DNA of 43,831 bases from Burkholderiales bacterium (GTDB taxonomy: Bacteria > Pseudomonadota > Gammaproteobacteria > Burkholderiales > UBA11063), in assembly GCA_028693355.1 (NCBI GenBank), contig JAQUVM010000010.1, forward strand, positions 1 to 43,831. Reading direction: 5' to 3'. The notes below the pieces were generated by a model. That model made no database searches. It had not been told where the DNA came from and saw nothing but the letters and a program-made list of their open reading frames with translations. Below are positions 30,687 through 40,180 of the stretch, one piece after another (position 1 is the stretch's first letter; every line of letters starts with the position of its first letter). A program made the position numbers and the translations under genes.

Positions 30687-33365
30687 TTAATTACCAAATA
30701 ATTTACCTATCACATTAGTCACTCCAGTGCTCACTGCATCAACTGCCTGATTGCCATTTTGTTGACCAACAGCTTTATTAACTTGACCACCTACAGCATT
30801 ATTTATTTGCTGACTAATAGCATTCTTAATCTGTCCCTTATTTTGTTGCACCACATATTTTAAAATTTGTTGCTGCAAAGATCCCCAATCTAAACTAGCA
30901 CTTGGATCATCAATTGAACCAGAAACATTAGCTGTTACCACTAACTTTTCAAATATAGGATTAATACCTTTAGTTAAGAGTTGGCTAGTTGTTTTATATG
31001 ATATCTCACGTTTCCCTGCAAGATTTACGGAACCATTACCCATCATCTTCAACGTACTACCAGATAGACTAAAGTTAGATGGATTAGCTCTTCCATTAGT
31101 AATTAATGCATTACCACTAAATGAGCCAAGATCAGTCACTTGAGATAAATCTTTGTTGCCTGGTTTTGCATATTGTGCTACTTGTTCTTTCATTTTATTT
31201 AATGCAGTTGCTGCACCGGCAGAACTCATTACAATATCAAGACCTGTACCACCAGACTTTCCTACACTATTAATGATATCATTTAATTGCAGAATTAGTT
31301 TATCTACATTCACGCCACGAAGTAAAATTTGATTCATTGAAACATTTTGTTTAGCATTTAATGTGGCCATATCAAGGCTACTTGCAACTTTTGCATTACC
31401 AACTAATTTTAAACCAGAAATTGGTAACTTATAACCATTAATATCACTAAAATCTGCTACATCAATTTGATCAATTGTAACATTATTTTCCACAGCTAAT
31501 GGCTTAAATGAACTCGCATTTATATTTCCAGCAATTTTTGATTTACCAAGTAATGCACTCATATTTGTAAGTTTCATACTATTTGCAGAAGCTACAAATC
31601 CTGTATTTATAGCTACATTATCTAAAATATGTTTATTTGCAATTTTAACTGGTTCCATACCCATTTGTTGCATCACTTTATTTAATGAAAATACAGGTAT
31701 ACTAACGCTTCCACTAGCTGACTGAGTAGCTCCATTTACTAAATTTAAAGTAGAGAAACCAGCTTTAACCAATCCACCGGCAGCAACATTAACACTTTTT
31801 AAAGCAATATTACTTGTCGAGCCTGATATTGATGCACTACTCATAGAAAATGTATTTAATAAACTCATTCCCTTGCGTTCAGACTTGGCTATATTTAATG
31901 CATCAAGAGCTTGATTTAAGTTTAATGGTTGCAAATTAAATGACGTTGCATTTATAGTTGGGGTTTTGCTCATAGGCTGACTAACGGCTAAACTTGCAAA
32001 TGAAGTTTTAATCAAGTTTCCAACATCTAATTGAAGATTTTTAAAACTCATGCTATTTAGATTTTCAGCAGTAGTGCCTGTCATATTAATAATAAAGCTT
32101 GAGCTACTAACCGCAAAATTATTTAGTAATGTCATACCATTACGCTCTTTTTTAGCTATGTTTAAACCATCAAGAGCTTGATTTAAGTTTAATGGCTGTA
32201 ACTTGATACTACCAGTTATAGATGGTTTTGCAAAATCTTTTACCGCTAATGCTCCAAAGTCTACGTTTACAATTTTACCAATTGATAAATGTAACCCATC
32301 TAAATTGATGTTACTCATATTACCAGAAAAGCCTTTGCTACTAATTGCAAAATTATTTAATAACGGCATATTTTTTCTAGTTGGAACTGCAATTTTTAAT
32401 GCATCTAATACACTATTTAAATTAAATGGTTCTAAATTTAAATTACCACTATAAGCAGGATTTTTAAAATTCTTTAAGTTAAGACTAATTCCACCTTTTA
32501 TTTTCTCACCAAAATTAAATTTGAAATCTTTAATGCTTGCATTATTAATATCACCATTAATACTACCAGATAAACTAGCTTTATTTAAGAAATCAGCTTC
32601 GGGAACACCCTTAATTGCAAATTGCTTAGCTAAAGAGTTAATTTTAATAGTTGAAAAATCTAAATTAGCACTATATACAGGGCTCTCAAAATTTTGTAAC
32701 TTCGCATCTATATCACCAACTAATGCATCATTATAATTAATACTAACCTTACTTAACTCAAGCAAATCACTTGCTTGATCAAATTTAATAATACCACCAA
32801 ATTTAGTATCAACTACTAAATTTGCATTGTTCAAAGCAAAATGTTGTGGCTTATCATAGTTATCAAATTTAATATTACTATTAGTTAAGCTAAACTTTGT
32901 CATTTCTAAGTATAATGGCTTAGCTTTGCCTTCACCTGATGACGAAGCTTCTGATTCTGCTTGAGCCACAAAGGTCCAGTTATTAATTCCATTTTTTTGA
33001 ATTAAGCTAGTATTTAATCCATCAATTATTAAACTCTTAACCACAATATGATTATCTAATAGAGGAAGTAAAGCAACCGAAACGTCTGCAGATTTTAAAG
33101 ACAGCATTTGACCTACTTGAAAACTTTCTGGATTAGATAACGAAATATCTTTTATAACTACCCCTAAATTAGGGTAAATTTGCCAAGAGATATCACCATT
33201 CATTACAAGTGTGCGACCTGTTGCTTTATGTACTGACTCTATAATCACTGGTTTAAATTTATTAGGATTAACAAATAATACAACCGATGCAACGGCAGCA
33301 ATTGTTAACCCAATTAGTCCAAGCACTGTATATGCAGAATACTTAGCAACAGTTTTTAATCTCAT
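30687..33365 (-). CDS. AsmA-family protein with internal repeats
   Basis: 892 aa; N-terminal TM, FKPVIIESVHKATGRTLVMNGDISWQIYPNLGVVIKDISLSNPESF, C-terminal NPSNFSLSGSTLKMMGNGSVNLAGKREISYKT. Confidence 0.88.
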   Translation of the reverse strand: MRLKTVAKYSAYTVLGLIGLTIAAVASVVLFVNPNKFKPVIIESVHKATGRTLVMNGDISWQIYPNLGVVIKDISLSNPESFQVGQMLSLKSADVSVALLPLLDNHIVVKSLIIDGLNTSLIQKNGINNWTFVAQAESEASSSGEGKAKPLYLEMTKFSLTNSNIKFDNYDKPQHFALNNANLVVDTKFGGIIKFDQASDLLELSKVSINYNDALVGDIDAKLQNFESPVYSANLDFSTIKINSLAKQFAIKGVPEADFLNKASLSGSINGDINNASIKDFKFNFGEKIKGGISLNLKNFKNPAYSGNLNLEPFNLNSVLDALKIAVPTRKNMPLLNNFAISSKGFSGNMSNINLDGLHLSIGKIVNVDFGALAVKDFAKPSITGSIKLQPLNLNQALDGLNIAKKERNGMTLLNNFAVSSSSFIINMTGTTAENLNSMSFKNLQLDVGNLIKTSFASLAVSQPMSKTPTINATSFNLQPLNLNQALDALNIAKSERKGMSLLNTFSMSSASISGSTSNIALKSVNVAAGGLVKAGFSTLNLVNGATQSASGSVSIPVFSLNKVMQQMGMEPVKIANKHILDNVAINTGFVASANSMKLTNMSALLGKSKIAGNINASSFKPLAVENNVTIDQIDVADFSDINGYKLPISGLKLVGNAKVASSLDMATLNAKQNVSMNQILLRGVNVDKLILQLNDIINSVGKSGGTGLDIVMSSAGAATALNKMKEQVAQYAKPGNKDLSQVTDLGSFSGNALITNGRANPSNFSLSGSTLKMMGNGSVNLAGKREISYKTTSQLLTKGINPIFEKLVVTANVSGSIDDPSASLDWGSLQQQILKYVVQQNKGQIKNAISQQINNAVGGQVNKAVGQQNGNQAVDAVSTGVTNVIGKLFGN
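31901..32195 (-). repeat. tandem intragenic repeat in the AsmA-like gene
   Basis: 28-bp identical block CATCAAGAGCTTGATTTAAGTTTAATGG at 31901-31928 and 32168-32195 (267 nt = 89 codons apart); degenerate third copy near 32402. Confidence 0.75.
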
Positions 33366-33958
33366 TATTTACTCTCTTCTGAAACCAAATTACACTCTGG
33401 AATATTTTTAAAATTAGCTGCTGGTACTTTTTTAGCAACCTTTATATATGACTTACTAATCGTATAAATAAAGTTTGAACTCTCTTTACAATTTGAAAGT
33501 TTAAACTCTGGCATATCATCACTATTTTCAGGATCGCCAACGCTCAAATAACGAGATTGTTGATATTTACTACCACAATAACCTGCAAATGTAAAATTCT
33601 TAACATCACCGCTATAAGGTGCTTTAATAAATGAATCATATGCTAATGAAAGCCCAAACTTATCCATAACTATGTCATTATTATAATTATTACCCTTTAT
33701 TGATATAACATAGCTTGCATTATTTTCACTTGCACTCTCATAGTCAGATGGTAAAAACATAATTTTTGTATTTATTTTACACATGCTATTAGATGGTATA
33801 ATAAACTTAGACTTATTTTCGGCTAAGTTTGATATAGAAACTATTTCATTAGTTTTGTTATTATTTTTAAAATATAGATTATCTAAACCTACTGCCATGC
33901 CTGTAGCATATGACGCAACTGGTAAAATAACAAATAATCCTAGTATAGTTTTTTTCAT
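33365..33958 (-). CDS. small secreted protein of unknown function, coupled to the AsmA-like gene
   Basis: 197 aa; signal peptide MKKTILGLFVILPVASYA; several Cys; stop codon overlaps the AsmA-like start (TAATG arrangement). Confidence 0.65.
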   Translation of the reverse strand: MKKTILGLFVILPVASYATGMAVGLDNLYFKNNNKTNEIVSISNLAENKSKFIIPSNSMCKINTKIMFLPSDYESASENNASYVISIKGNNYNNDIVMDKFGLSLAYDSFIKAPYSGDVKNFTFAGYCGSKYQQSRYLSVGDPENSDDMPEFKLSNCKESSNFIYTISKSYIKVAKKVPAANFKNIPECNLVSEESK

Positions 33959-34243
33959 GACTCATCCTCTCAAACTAGCATAAGCATAATGGTAGCATTA
34001 TTCCATCAGGCATGTAAATAGTTGATGAACTCATTTAGCAATTAATAATTATCCTAAAAGATAAAATAAGCAGATCATCGCAAACGCTAATTTTTATTTT
34101 TATAAAATAAGTACTAATAGCAGCAAAATGTTGCTTTTATACACATGCATTTTTCACACCCAATAAATCACCAACATATTAATACACTGTAATAATTACA
34201 TTAATTCTACTTTTCATCATATTGCAAACATAAAATAAGCTAA

Positions 34244-34669
34244 TTGCATATTTGCCTATTCCATATTTACCTGAAAACTAAGCGCCAAGCATTGCCAAAG
34301 CCAATCAATTGGGTCTTTACCTCAGACACAGAGTATAAAGATATTAAAACTAAACTTACCATAGGGACTACAAACCTTGCATTTAACCTAAAAAACGTAT
34401 TAGGAGCCCAAGGTGATCAATATAATTGGATACCCTATCGCAATACAATGTATACATGGACAGGACTAAACAAAGAATGGAAACAAGCTGACTCTAACTG
34501 TGAAAATTGGACATATAACACAAATAAATATGACGTTGGTAGATTAGGAGTAACTTATTTTAAAGAAAATGGATTATTTGACAGCAATGTAGTTGACTTC
34601 CAAAACACATCTTGTAATCGTCATGATAATCTTAAAGGTGCTTTCAGATTAGTGTGTGTATCTCAATGA
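34244..34669 (+). pseudogene. possible 5'-truncated DUF1554/lectin-fold-like surface protein fragment
   Basis: ORF opens at TTG with no ATG or signal peptide; YTWTGLNKEWKQADSNCENWTYNTN...RLGV...TSCNRHDNLKGAFRLVCVSQ resembles WTGL/NCsnWTs/LiCV pattern. Confidence 0.4.
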
Positions 34670-34858
34670 CACAACCATAAATATATTTATAACTAAAAAT
34701 ATTCGCCATTAGTAATTATAATTACTAATTATGTATTTGGATTGCATTATATTTATGGTACAATAATTATGGTGTATTATAACCATCTAAAAACCACATA
34801 TAGTAAAGACATAACAGGTGCTTATAATAATTTCATATATTATAGAGTTAAGGATAAA

Positions 34859-35809
34859 ATGAAAAATTATAAAGCAGAAATAAGTAGTTTGCTAGCAGAA
34901 TTTTCCTTAAATGATTTGCTTATTTTTAAAGAAGTGTATGAGCTTAAAAATTATAGCGCTGCAGCAGTCTCTTTAAAAACAAGTACATCTACTATAAGCA
35001 GAAAAATCAAGCATCTAGAAGTTTTTTTTGAAACTAATCTATTCATAATGAAAAAAAATGTTATGTACCGTTCTACATTTGCAGAGTCACTATACAAGCA
35101 AATTATTAATCATTTAAATCCAATTGTCGAGCAAATTTGCTTAATGAAATCAAAGCCTGAATCAAGTCTTAATAATAATGATATCAGAGGAACATTTAAA
35201 ATACAATTGCCAATTATAGTGTCTCGGGGTTATATAACACCTAAAATCCCTAAATTTCTTGCTAATTACCCAAATTTAAAATTAGAGATATTATATTCAA
35301 ATAGTGCATATGAAATCCTTTCATCAAATTTAGACATATGCTTAACCCTAAATCGGCAATTTGCTGACAACATGCAAGCAATACATATAGAAAAAAATAT
35401 TTATGGCGAACTATATTGCACAAAAGAGTATATAAAAAAATATGGTACTCCAAAAAACTTAGACGAATTAAAAAGTCATAATTTAGTAGGCGTAATTGTG
35501 CCAGACTATACCCCAGTAAAGCAGATAAGATTTATCAATGCAGATAGTAATCAAATTCAATGCATAGATAACCCAAATAAAATTAGGACAAATAATTCTG
35601 ACCAAAATTTAGAGTTAATTTTATCAAATGAAGTTATAGCACCTCTAATAAATTTAACTATAAAAAATACAAATCTAGAACTTGTTCATATATTACCAGA
35701 ATGGAAAGTAGATTCCCTTGGTATTTATGTAATTATTAATCAATACAGTAATAAATATATCATTAATATAATCAAAGATTTTTTATTAGAGTGCCTATCA
35801 GAAATATGA
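34859..35809 (+). CDS. LysR-family transcriptional regulator (ORF track start 34742; ATG at 34859 preferred)
   Basis: MKNYKAEISSLLAEFSLNDLLIFKEVYELKNYSAAAVSLKTSTSTISRKIKHLEVFFETNLFI HTH; AAGGAT upstream of the 34859 ATG. Confidence 0.82.
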   Translation: MKNYKAEISSLLAEFSLNDLLIFKEVYELKNYSAAAVSLKTSTSTISRKIKHLEVFFETNLFIMKKNVMYRSTFAESLYKQIINHLNPIVEQICLMKSKPESSLNNNDIRGTFKIQLPIIVSRGYITPKIPKFLANYPNLKLEILYSNSAYEILSSNLDICLTLNRQFADNMQAIHIEKNIYGELYCTKEYIKKYGTPKNLDELKSHNLVGVIVPDYTPVKQIRFINADSNQIQCIDNPNKIRTNNSDQNLELILSNEVIAPLINLTIKNTNLELVHILPEWKVDSLGIYVIINQYSNKYIINIIKDFLLECLSEI

Positions 35810-36185
35810 TGCCTTAATTGCTAACTTTAACTTAGTATTAACCAAGTGTCTAATATATATGCTCAAAACTTCATATTAGATAGATTTATGCCATTAGCAA
35901 AAATAAAACTCAGTTATTTAGTAAATTTGGTATATAACTTTAGTTGAAATAATATATAAAATTTACACGACAATGAGCAAAAACACTTACGAATAATATC
36001 TTAAAATAGGATCAAGTAGTACAGTTTGAAAATGAGTTAGTTCTAATTTCAAATTTTGTTATAATAACCCTTAATAATAGCTAATGAATTATATTAGAGT
36101 ACTTATCAATCATAGATAAGGTGCCTCCTAATAATATTTCAGATTAGAACAAAATTTAACAACTTTAAAATAGTGGCAAATAATT

Positions 36186-37466
36186 ATGCAAACTAAAGTC
36201 AATAACGCAACTAATAAAAAATTAATTATTGCTACAACAATTGGTAGTATCTTTGAGATTTTTGATTTTATTGCATTTGTTTTTTTAACACCAATTTTAG
36301 CCGAAGTATTTTTTCCACAAGGATTAAATAATAAGGCTGTATGGTTCACATATTTAACCATCGCAATTAGTTATCTACTTCGTCCAGTTGGCGGGATTAT
36401 TTTAGGTCATCTTGGTGATAAGTATGGACGCAAATCAGTCTTTACAATATCAATACTATTAATGTCATTACCATCACTTGTTATTGGATTATTACCTACT
36501 TATGCGCAAATTGGCTATTTTGCAACTGCCTTACTCATAATTATGCGGATATTACAAGGGTTTTCGGTAGGGGGTGAAGTACCAGGCTCTATCACCTATA
36601 TCGCTGAAAAATTTAAATCTGCAAATTATTTCTTTGCCTGTGCATGGCTTACTTTTGGCGCAAATTTTGCTGTTGCAACTGGCTCGCAAGGAATAAAACT
36701 ACTAACCACATATACAAGCCCTGAATTTATGCATAGTATTGGTTGGCGACTACCTTTTCTCTTTGGTAGCCTATTAACAATTATAGGTTTTTATATCCGT
36801 AGATCAATAAGTGAAAGTGAAGCATACCAAGAAATACAAAAACAAAAACAAATAAATAAAATACCACTCGTTGAATTATTTAAAAACTACCGATATCCCA
36901 TTATTAGTGGTATCTTACTATCGATCATTGTATCGCTAACCACATCAATTTTCCATGTATTTTTACCAACTCTTTTTGTCACATATTATCATTTTGAATT
37001 AAGTCAAACAGCAGGTATAAGTGCTGTTGGTGCAATAACAATGGCATGTGCATCTTTGTTATTTGCATACTTAGTAAAATTTATTAACCCCATAACTATA
37101 CTCAGAGTTTCATTACTCGGATTAGTAGGGATATTTACAGCAATTGCATTAGAAATTATAAATTTAGGGCAAATCGATAAATTATATTTATGGGTAATTA
37201 TTATTTCATTTGTTTTAGCTGGTGTTAATGGATTATTTTTTGCTATTTTAGCTGATTTATTTCCGACCACAATTCGCTACTCTGGTATAGCTGTTTGCTA
37301 TAACTTTGCTTATATCTTAGGTGCTGGAATTACACCATTATGGACTAGTTCAATTATGGAAATTACTCAAAGTTATCACCTAATTATCATGGTATGCTTA
37401 AGTATTGCAACAATCTCATTGTTAAATACTTTTAATATCAAAAAACTAACTAATTATGCAGGATAG
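36186..37466 (+). CDS. MFS transporter, metabolite:H+ symporter (ProP/KgtP-like) type
   Basis: 426 aa; SIFEIFDFIAFVFLTPILAEVFFP, RPVGGIILGHLGDKYGRK, RILQGFSVGGEVPGSITYIAE. Confidence 0.88.
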   Translation: MQTKVNNATNKKLIIATTIGSIFEIFDFIAFVFLTPILAEVFFPQGLNNKAVWFTYLTIAISYLLRPVGGIILGHLGDKYGRKSVFTISILLMSLPSLVIGLLPTYAQIGYFATALLIIMRILQGFSVGGEVPGSITYIAEKFKSANYFFACAWLTFGANFAVATGSQGIKLLTTYTSPEFMHSIGWRLPFLFGSLLTIIGFYIRRSISESEAYQEIQKQKQINKIPLVELFKNYRYPIISGILLSIIVSLTTSIFHVFLPTLFVTYYHFELSQTAGISAVGAITMACASLLFAYLVKFINPITILRVSLLGLVGIFTAIALEIINLGQIDKLYLWVIIISFVLAGVNGLFFAILADLFPTTIRYSGIAVCYNFAYILGAGITPLWTSSIMEITQSYHLIIMVCLSIATISLLNTFNIKKLTNYAG

Positions 37467-38409
37467 TATTGTGGAATTATTATTTCTAGAGTCAATATTT
37501 AAAGAACGAATTTGGGGTGGCAACCGCCTTAAAAGCGATTATGGTTATAATATCCCAAGTAATAAAACAGGTGAAAGTTGGAGCGTTAGTGCGCATAAAA
37601 ATGGTGCAACTTATATTAAAAATGGTAAGTTTGCGGGCACATCACTAGCTGATTTGTATAAAAATAACCCTGAATTATTTGGTGGAAGTAATGCTAATGA
37701 ATTTCCATTAATGATAAAAATAATTGATGCCAATGATAAACTTAGTGTACAAGTGCATCCTGATGATAAATATGCCAAAGAAGTAGAAAATGACCTGGGT
37801 AAATTTGAATGTTGGTATATATTAGATGCAAAGCCAAATAGTTCGATCATATACGGACACAAAGCAAAATCAAAAGAAGAATTAAATTTACTAGTAAAAA
37901 ATGGAAAATGGGCAGAATTATTAACTGAGACCTCCATCAAAGCAGGAGACTTTTTCCCAGTTCCAACGGGCACAGTTCATGCAATAGGAGCTGGAGCATT
38001 AATTCTTGAGGTTCAACAATCTTCTGATACAACATATCGTTTATATGATTATGACAGAACAGATGACAAAGGCAATTTACGTGAGTTACATATAACTAAA
38101 TCATTGGATGTAATAAATGTTCCACATCAATCTGCACCAGAAACATATGAACCAATAAGTATGAATGAAGACAGTACGTTTCAGATTCTTACCATGAATA
38201 AATACTTTAAAGTTGGTAAACTAGATGTCAATGGACACTTACCTAAATTAAATCTCAACGTACCATACTCGATACTTAGTATTATTAACGGTAATGGTAT
38301 TATTAATGGTTATGAAGTAAATAAAGGTGATAATATTATCACCCCTCACCAAGTACATAATCTTGATATTAGAGGTAATTTATCCATAATTATTACTAGC
38401 GAAAATTAG
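37456..38409 (+). CDS. manA: class I mannose-6-phosphate isomerase, short form (GTG at 37471 is an alternative start)
   Basis: 317 aa; IWGGNRLKSDYGY, GESWSVSAH, PLMIKIIDANDKLSVQVHPDD, VPTGTVHAIGAGALILEVQQSSDTTYRLYDYDR. Confidence 0.92.
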   Translation: MQDSIVELLFLESIFKERIWGGNRLKSDYGYNIPSNKTGESWSVSAHKNGATYIKNGKFAGTSLADLYKNNPELFGGSNANEFPLMIKIIDANDKLSVQVHPDDKYAKEVENDLGKFECWYILDAKPNSSIIYGHKAKSKEELNLLVKNGKWAELLTETSIKAGDFFPVPTGTVHAIGAGALILEVQQSSDTTYRLYDYDRTDDKGNLRELHITKSLDVINVPHQSAPETYEPISMNEDSTFQILTMNKYFKVGKLDVNGHLPKLNLNVPYSILSIINGNGIINGYEVNKGDNIITPHQVHNLDIRGNLSIIITSEN

Positions 38410-40180
38410 ATATTAAGCTAACTAGTCCACTATTACGAGAAACTAAATTATTACTAGCTTCGATTACTGTATTAACATCAGCAAAAATTGCTAAGTTATT
38501 TTTAGCACGAGTGATCGCTGTATAAATTAAGTTTCTATTTAATAAACTAGCTAAATTATCATTATTATTAACATTTGGCAAAATTATGTTTATATTTTCA
38601 TATTCAGATCCTTGCGATTTATGAATCGTAATTGCATATGCTAAAGTAAATTTTGGTAATAGCTCTGGAATATAACTGCGTCCATTGGCAAAATAAATTC
38701 GTGGATGATTTGAATTATCTAAAATACAAATACCTACATCTCCATTAAAAACATCATTGATATAATCATTTTGTAACACCATAATTGCGCGCCCAGTATA
38801 CCATTCATTATGAATAGCATATTTCTGTTTAATTTTGCGCTCTAATTCTAAATTTATATTTTCAGCACCAAATATGCCAGTATTTGTCACACATAAATTG
38901 ATATTTTGACTAAATTGTTTAAATGCTGCTCTTAAATCATCCTCATTTGGAGAGTTGCTAATATTTTGCATAAATACCATATAACTTATAAGGCTATTTT
39001 TATCTAAAAAATTTCTCATAATAATTTTTTGTAAATCAAGATTATGAATTAGTTTATCATGCTCTAATATAGTTTCTATAAGCATATTTTGATTAGATAG
39101 TATTGCATTAGCCAAATTATTTATTATCTCACTATTTCGTTTACCTACAGTTAAAGTGCTTGCCAGTATAACTTCTGTATGTAGATCAAATAAATCCTGT
39201 GGATTATAATTGGTATCTGTAATTACTAAATTAACTAATGACGCAAAGACATAACCTTCTTCAACAGATGACAGTTGATTTTTATCACCCAAAAATACTA
39301 TATGCTTTAATTTATTACTATCTAAAGCATTTAATAACTTACTAAATAATGGCAATCCTATCATTGACGATTCATCAATAATTAATATTTCTATATCTAA
39401 AGGATTATTTTTATCGTGACGAAAATGGATACTCTCACTATTAGTACCCAATAGTTTATGAATAGTTGAATAATTATTTTTATTTGCTATTAATTTATCA
39501 AAGCAGCTTATATCAATGTGTGCAGATAAATCTTTTATGCTGTTAATTATTGAATCGGAAACCCGTTTAGCAGCTTTACCAGTGGGCGCTGCTATTTGTA
39601 CTTTAGTATCATAACCATATATTTGATATAACACCCACAGTAATAAAGTAACAGTAGTTGTTTTACCAGTACCAGGTCCACCTGTAATGATACTAAAACG
39701 ATTATCAACACTATGTTTAATAGCTTGTAATTGGGCTTTATTTGGTTTATCAATAGCATCGCTTAATAAGTCTAGCGATGAAAATCTATCTTGTTTTAAA
39801 TTCTGATCTATACTTGGTAATGATTTTGTAAGTAAAAGTATATTTTCTGCAATTGATTTTTCATAAGCAAAATACCTACTAATATAAATTAAAACATCAT
39901 TGCCTATTTGCCAATAACTAATTGGTTTAGGTTCTAAATCTGTCAATTTAGTATAAAAAGCAACCAAATCACTTTTTTGCAAAACACTTGTTATCATAGT
40001 TTCAGATACCTCTAACTTATTAGCTATTTCTGATAATCTAGAACAACTATTTCCGTTACTAATATCATCAAATAATATTTCAATAACATTCGCTAAAATA
40101 ACTTTTTCCGAGTCGGGTAAATCTTTATCAGATAGTTTTACCAGTTGTAATGTAAGAGGAGATAACTCATCTTTAAACAT
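38396..40180 (-). CDS. recD: exodeoxyribonuclease V alpha subunit
   Basis: 594 aa; SIITGGPGTGKTTTVTLLLW Walker A, LIIDESSMIGLPL, VFLGDKNQLSSVEEGYVFA, AYAITIHKSQGSEYENI, YTAITRAKNNLAIF. Confidence 0.95.
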   Translation of the reverse strand: MFKDELSPLTLQLVKLSDKDLPDSEKVILANVIEILFDDISNGNSCSRLSEIANKLEVSETMITSVLQKSDLVAFYTKLTDLEPKPISYWQIGNDVLIYISRYFAYEKSIAENILLLTKSLPSIDQNLKQDRFSSLDLLSDAIDKPNKAQLQAIKHSVDNRFSIITGGPGTGKTTTVTLLLWVLYQIYGYDTKVQIAAPTGKAAKRVSDSIINSIKDLSAHIDISCFDKLIANKNNYSTIHKLLGTNSESIHFRHDKNNPLDIEILIIDESSMIGLPLFSKLLNALDSNKLKHIVFLGDKNQLSSVEEGYVFASLVNLVITDTNYNPQDLFDLHTEVILASTLTVGKRNSEIINNLANAILSNQNMLIETILEHDKLIHNLDLQKIIMRNFLDKNSLISYMVFMQNISNSPNEDDLRAAFKQFSQNINLCVTNTGIFGAENINLELERKIKQKYAIHNEWYTGRAIMVLQNDYINDVFNGDVGICILDNSNHPRIYFANGRSYIPELLPKFTLAYAITIHKSQGSEYENINIILPNVNNNDNLASLLNRNLIYTAITRAKNNLAIFADVNTVIEASNNLVSRNSGLVSLISNFR

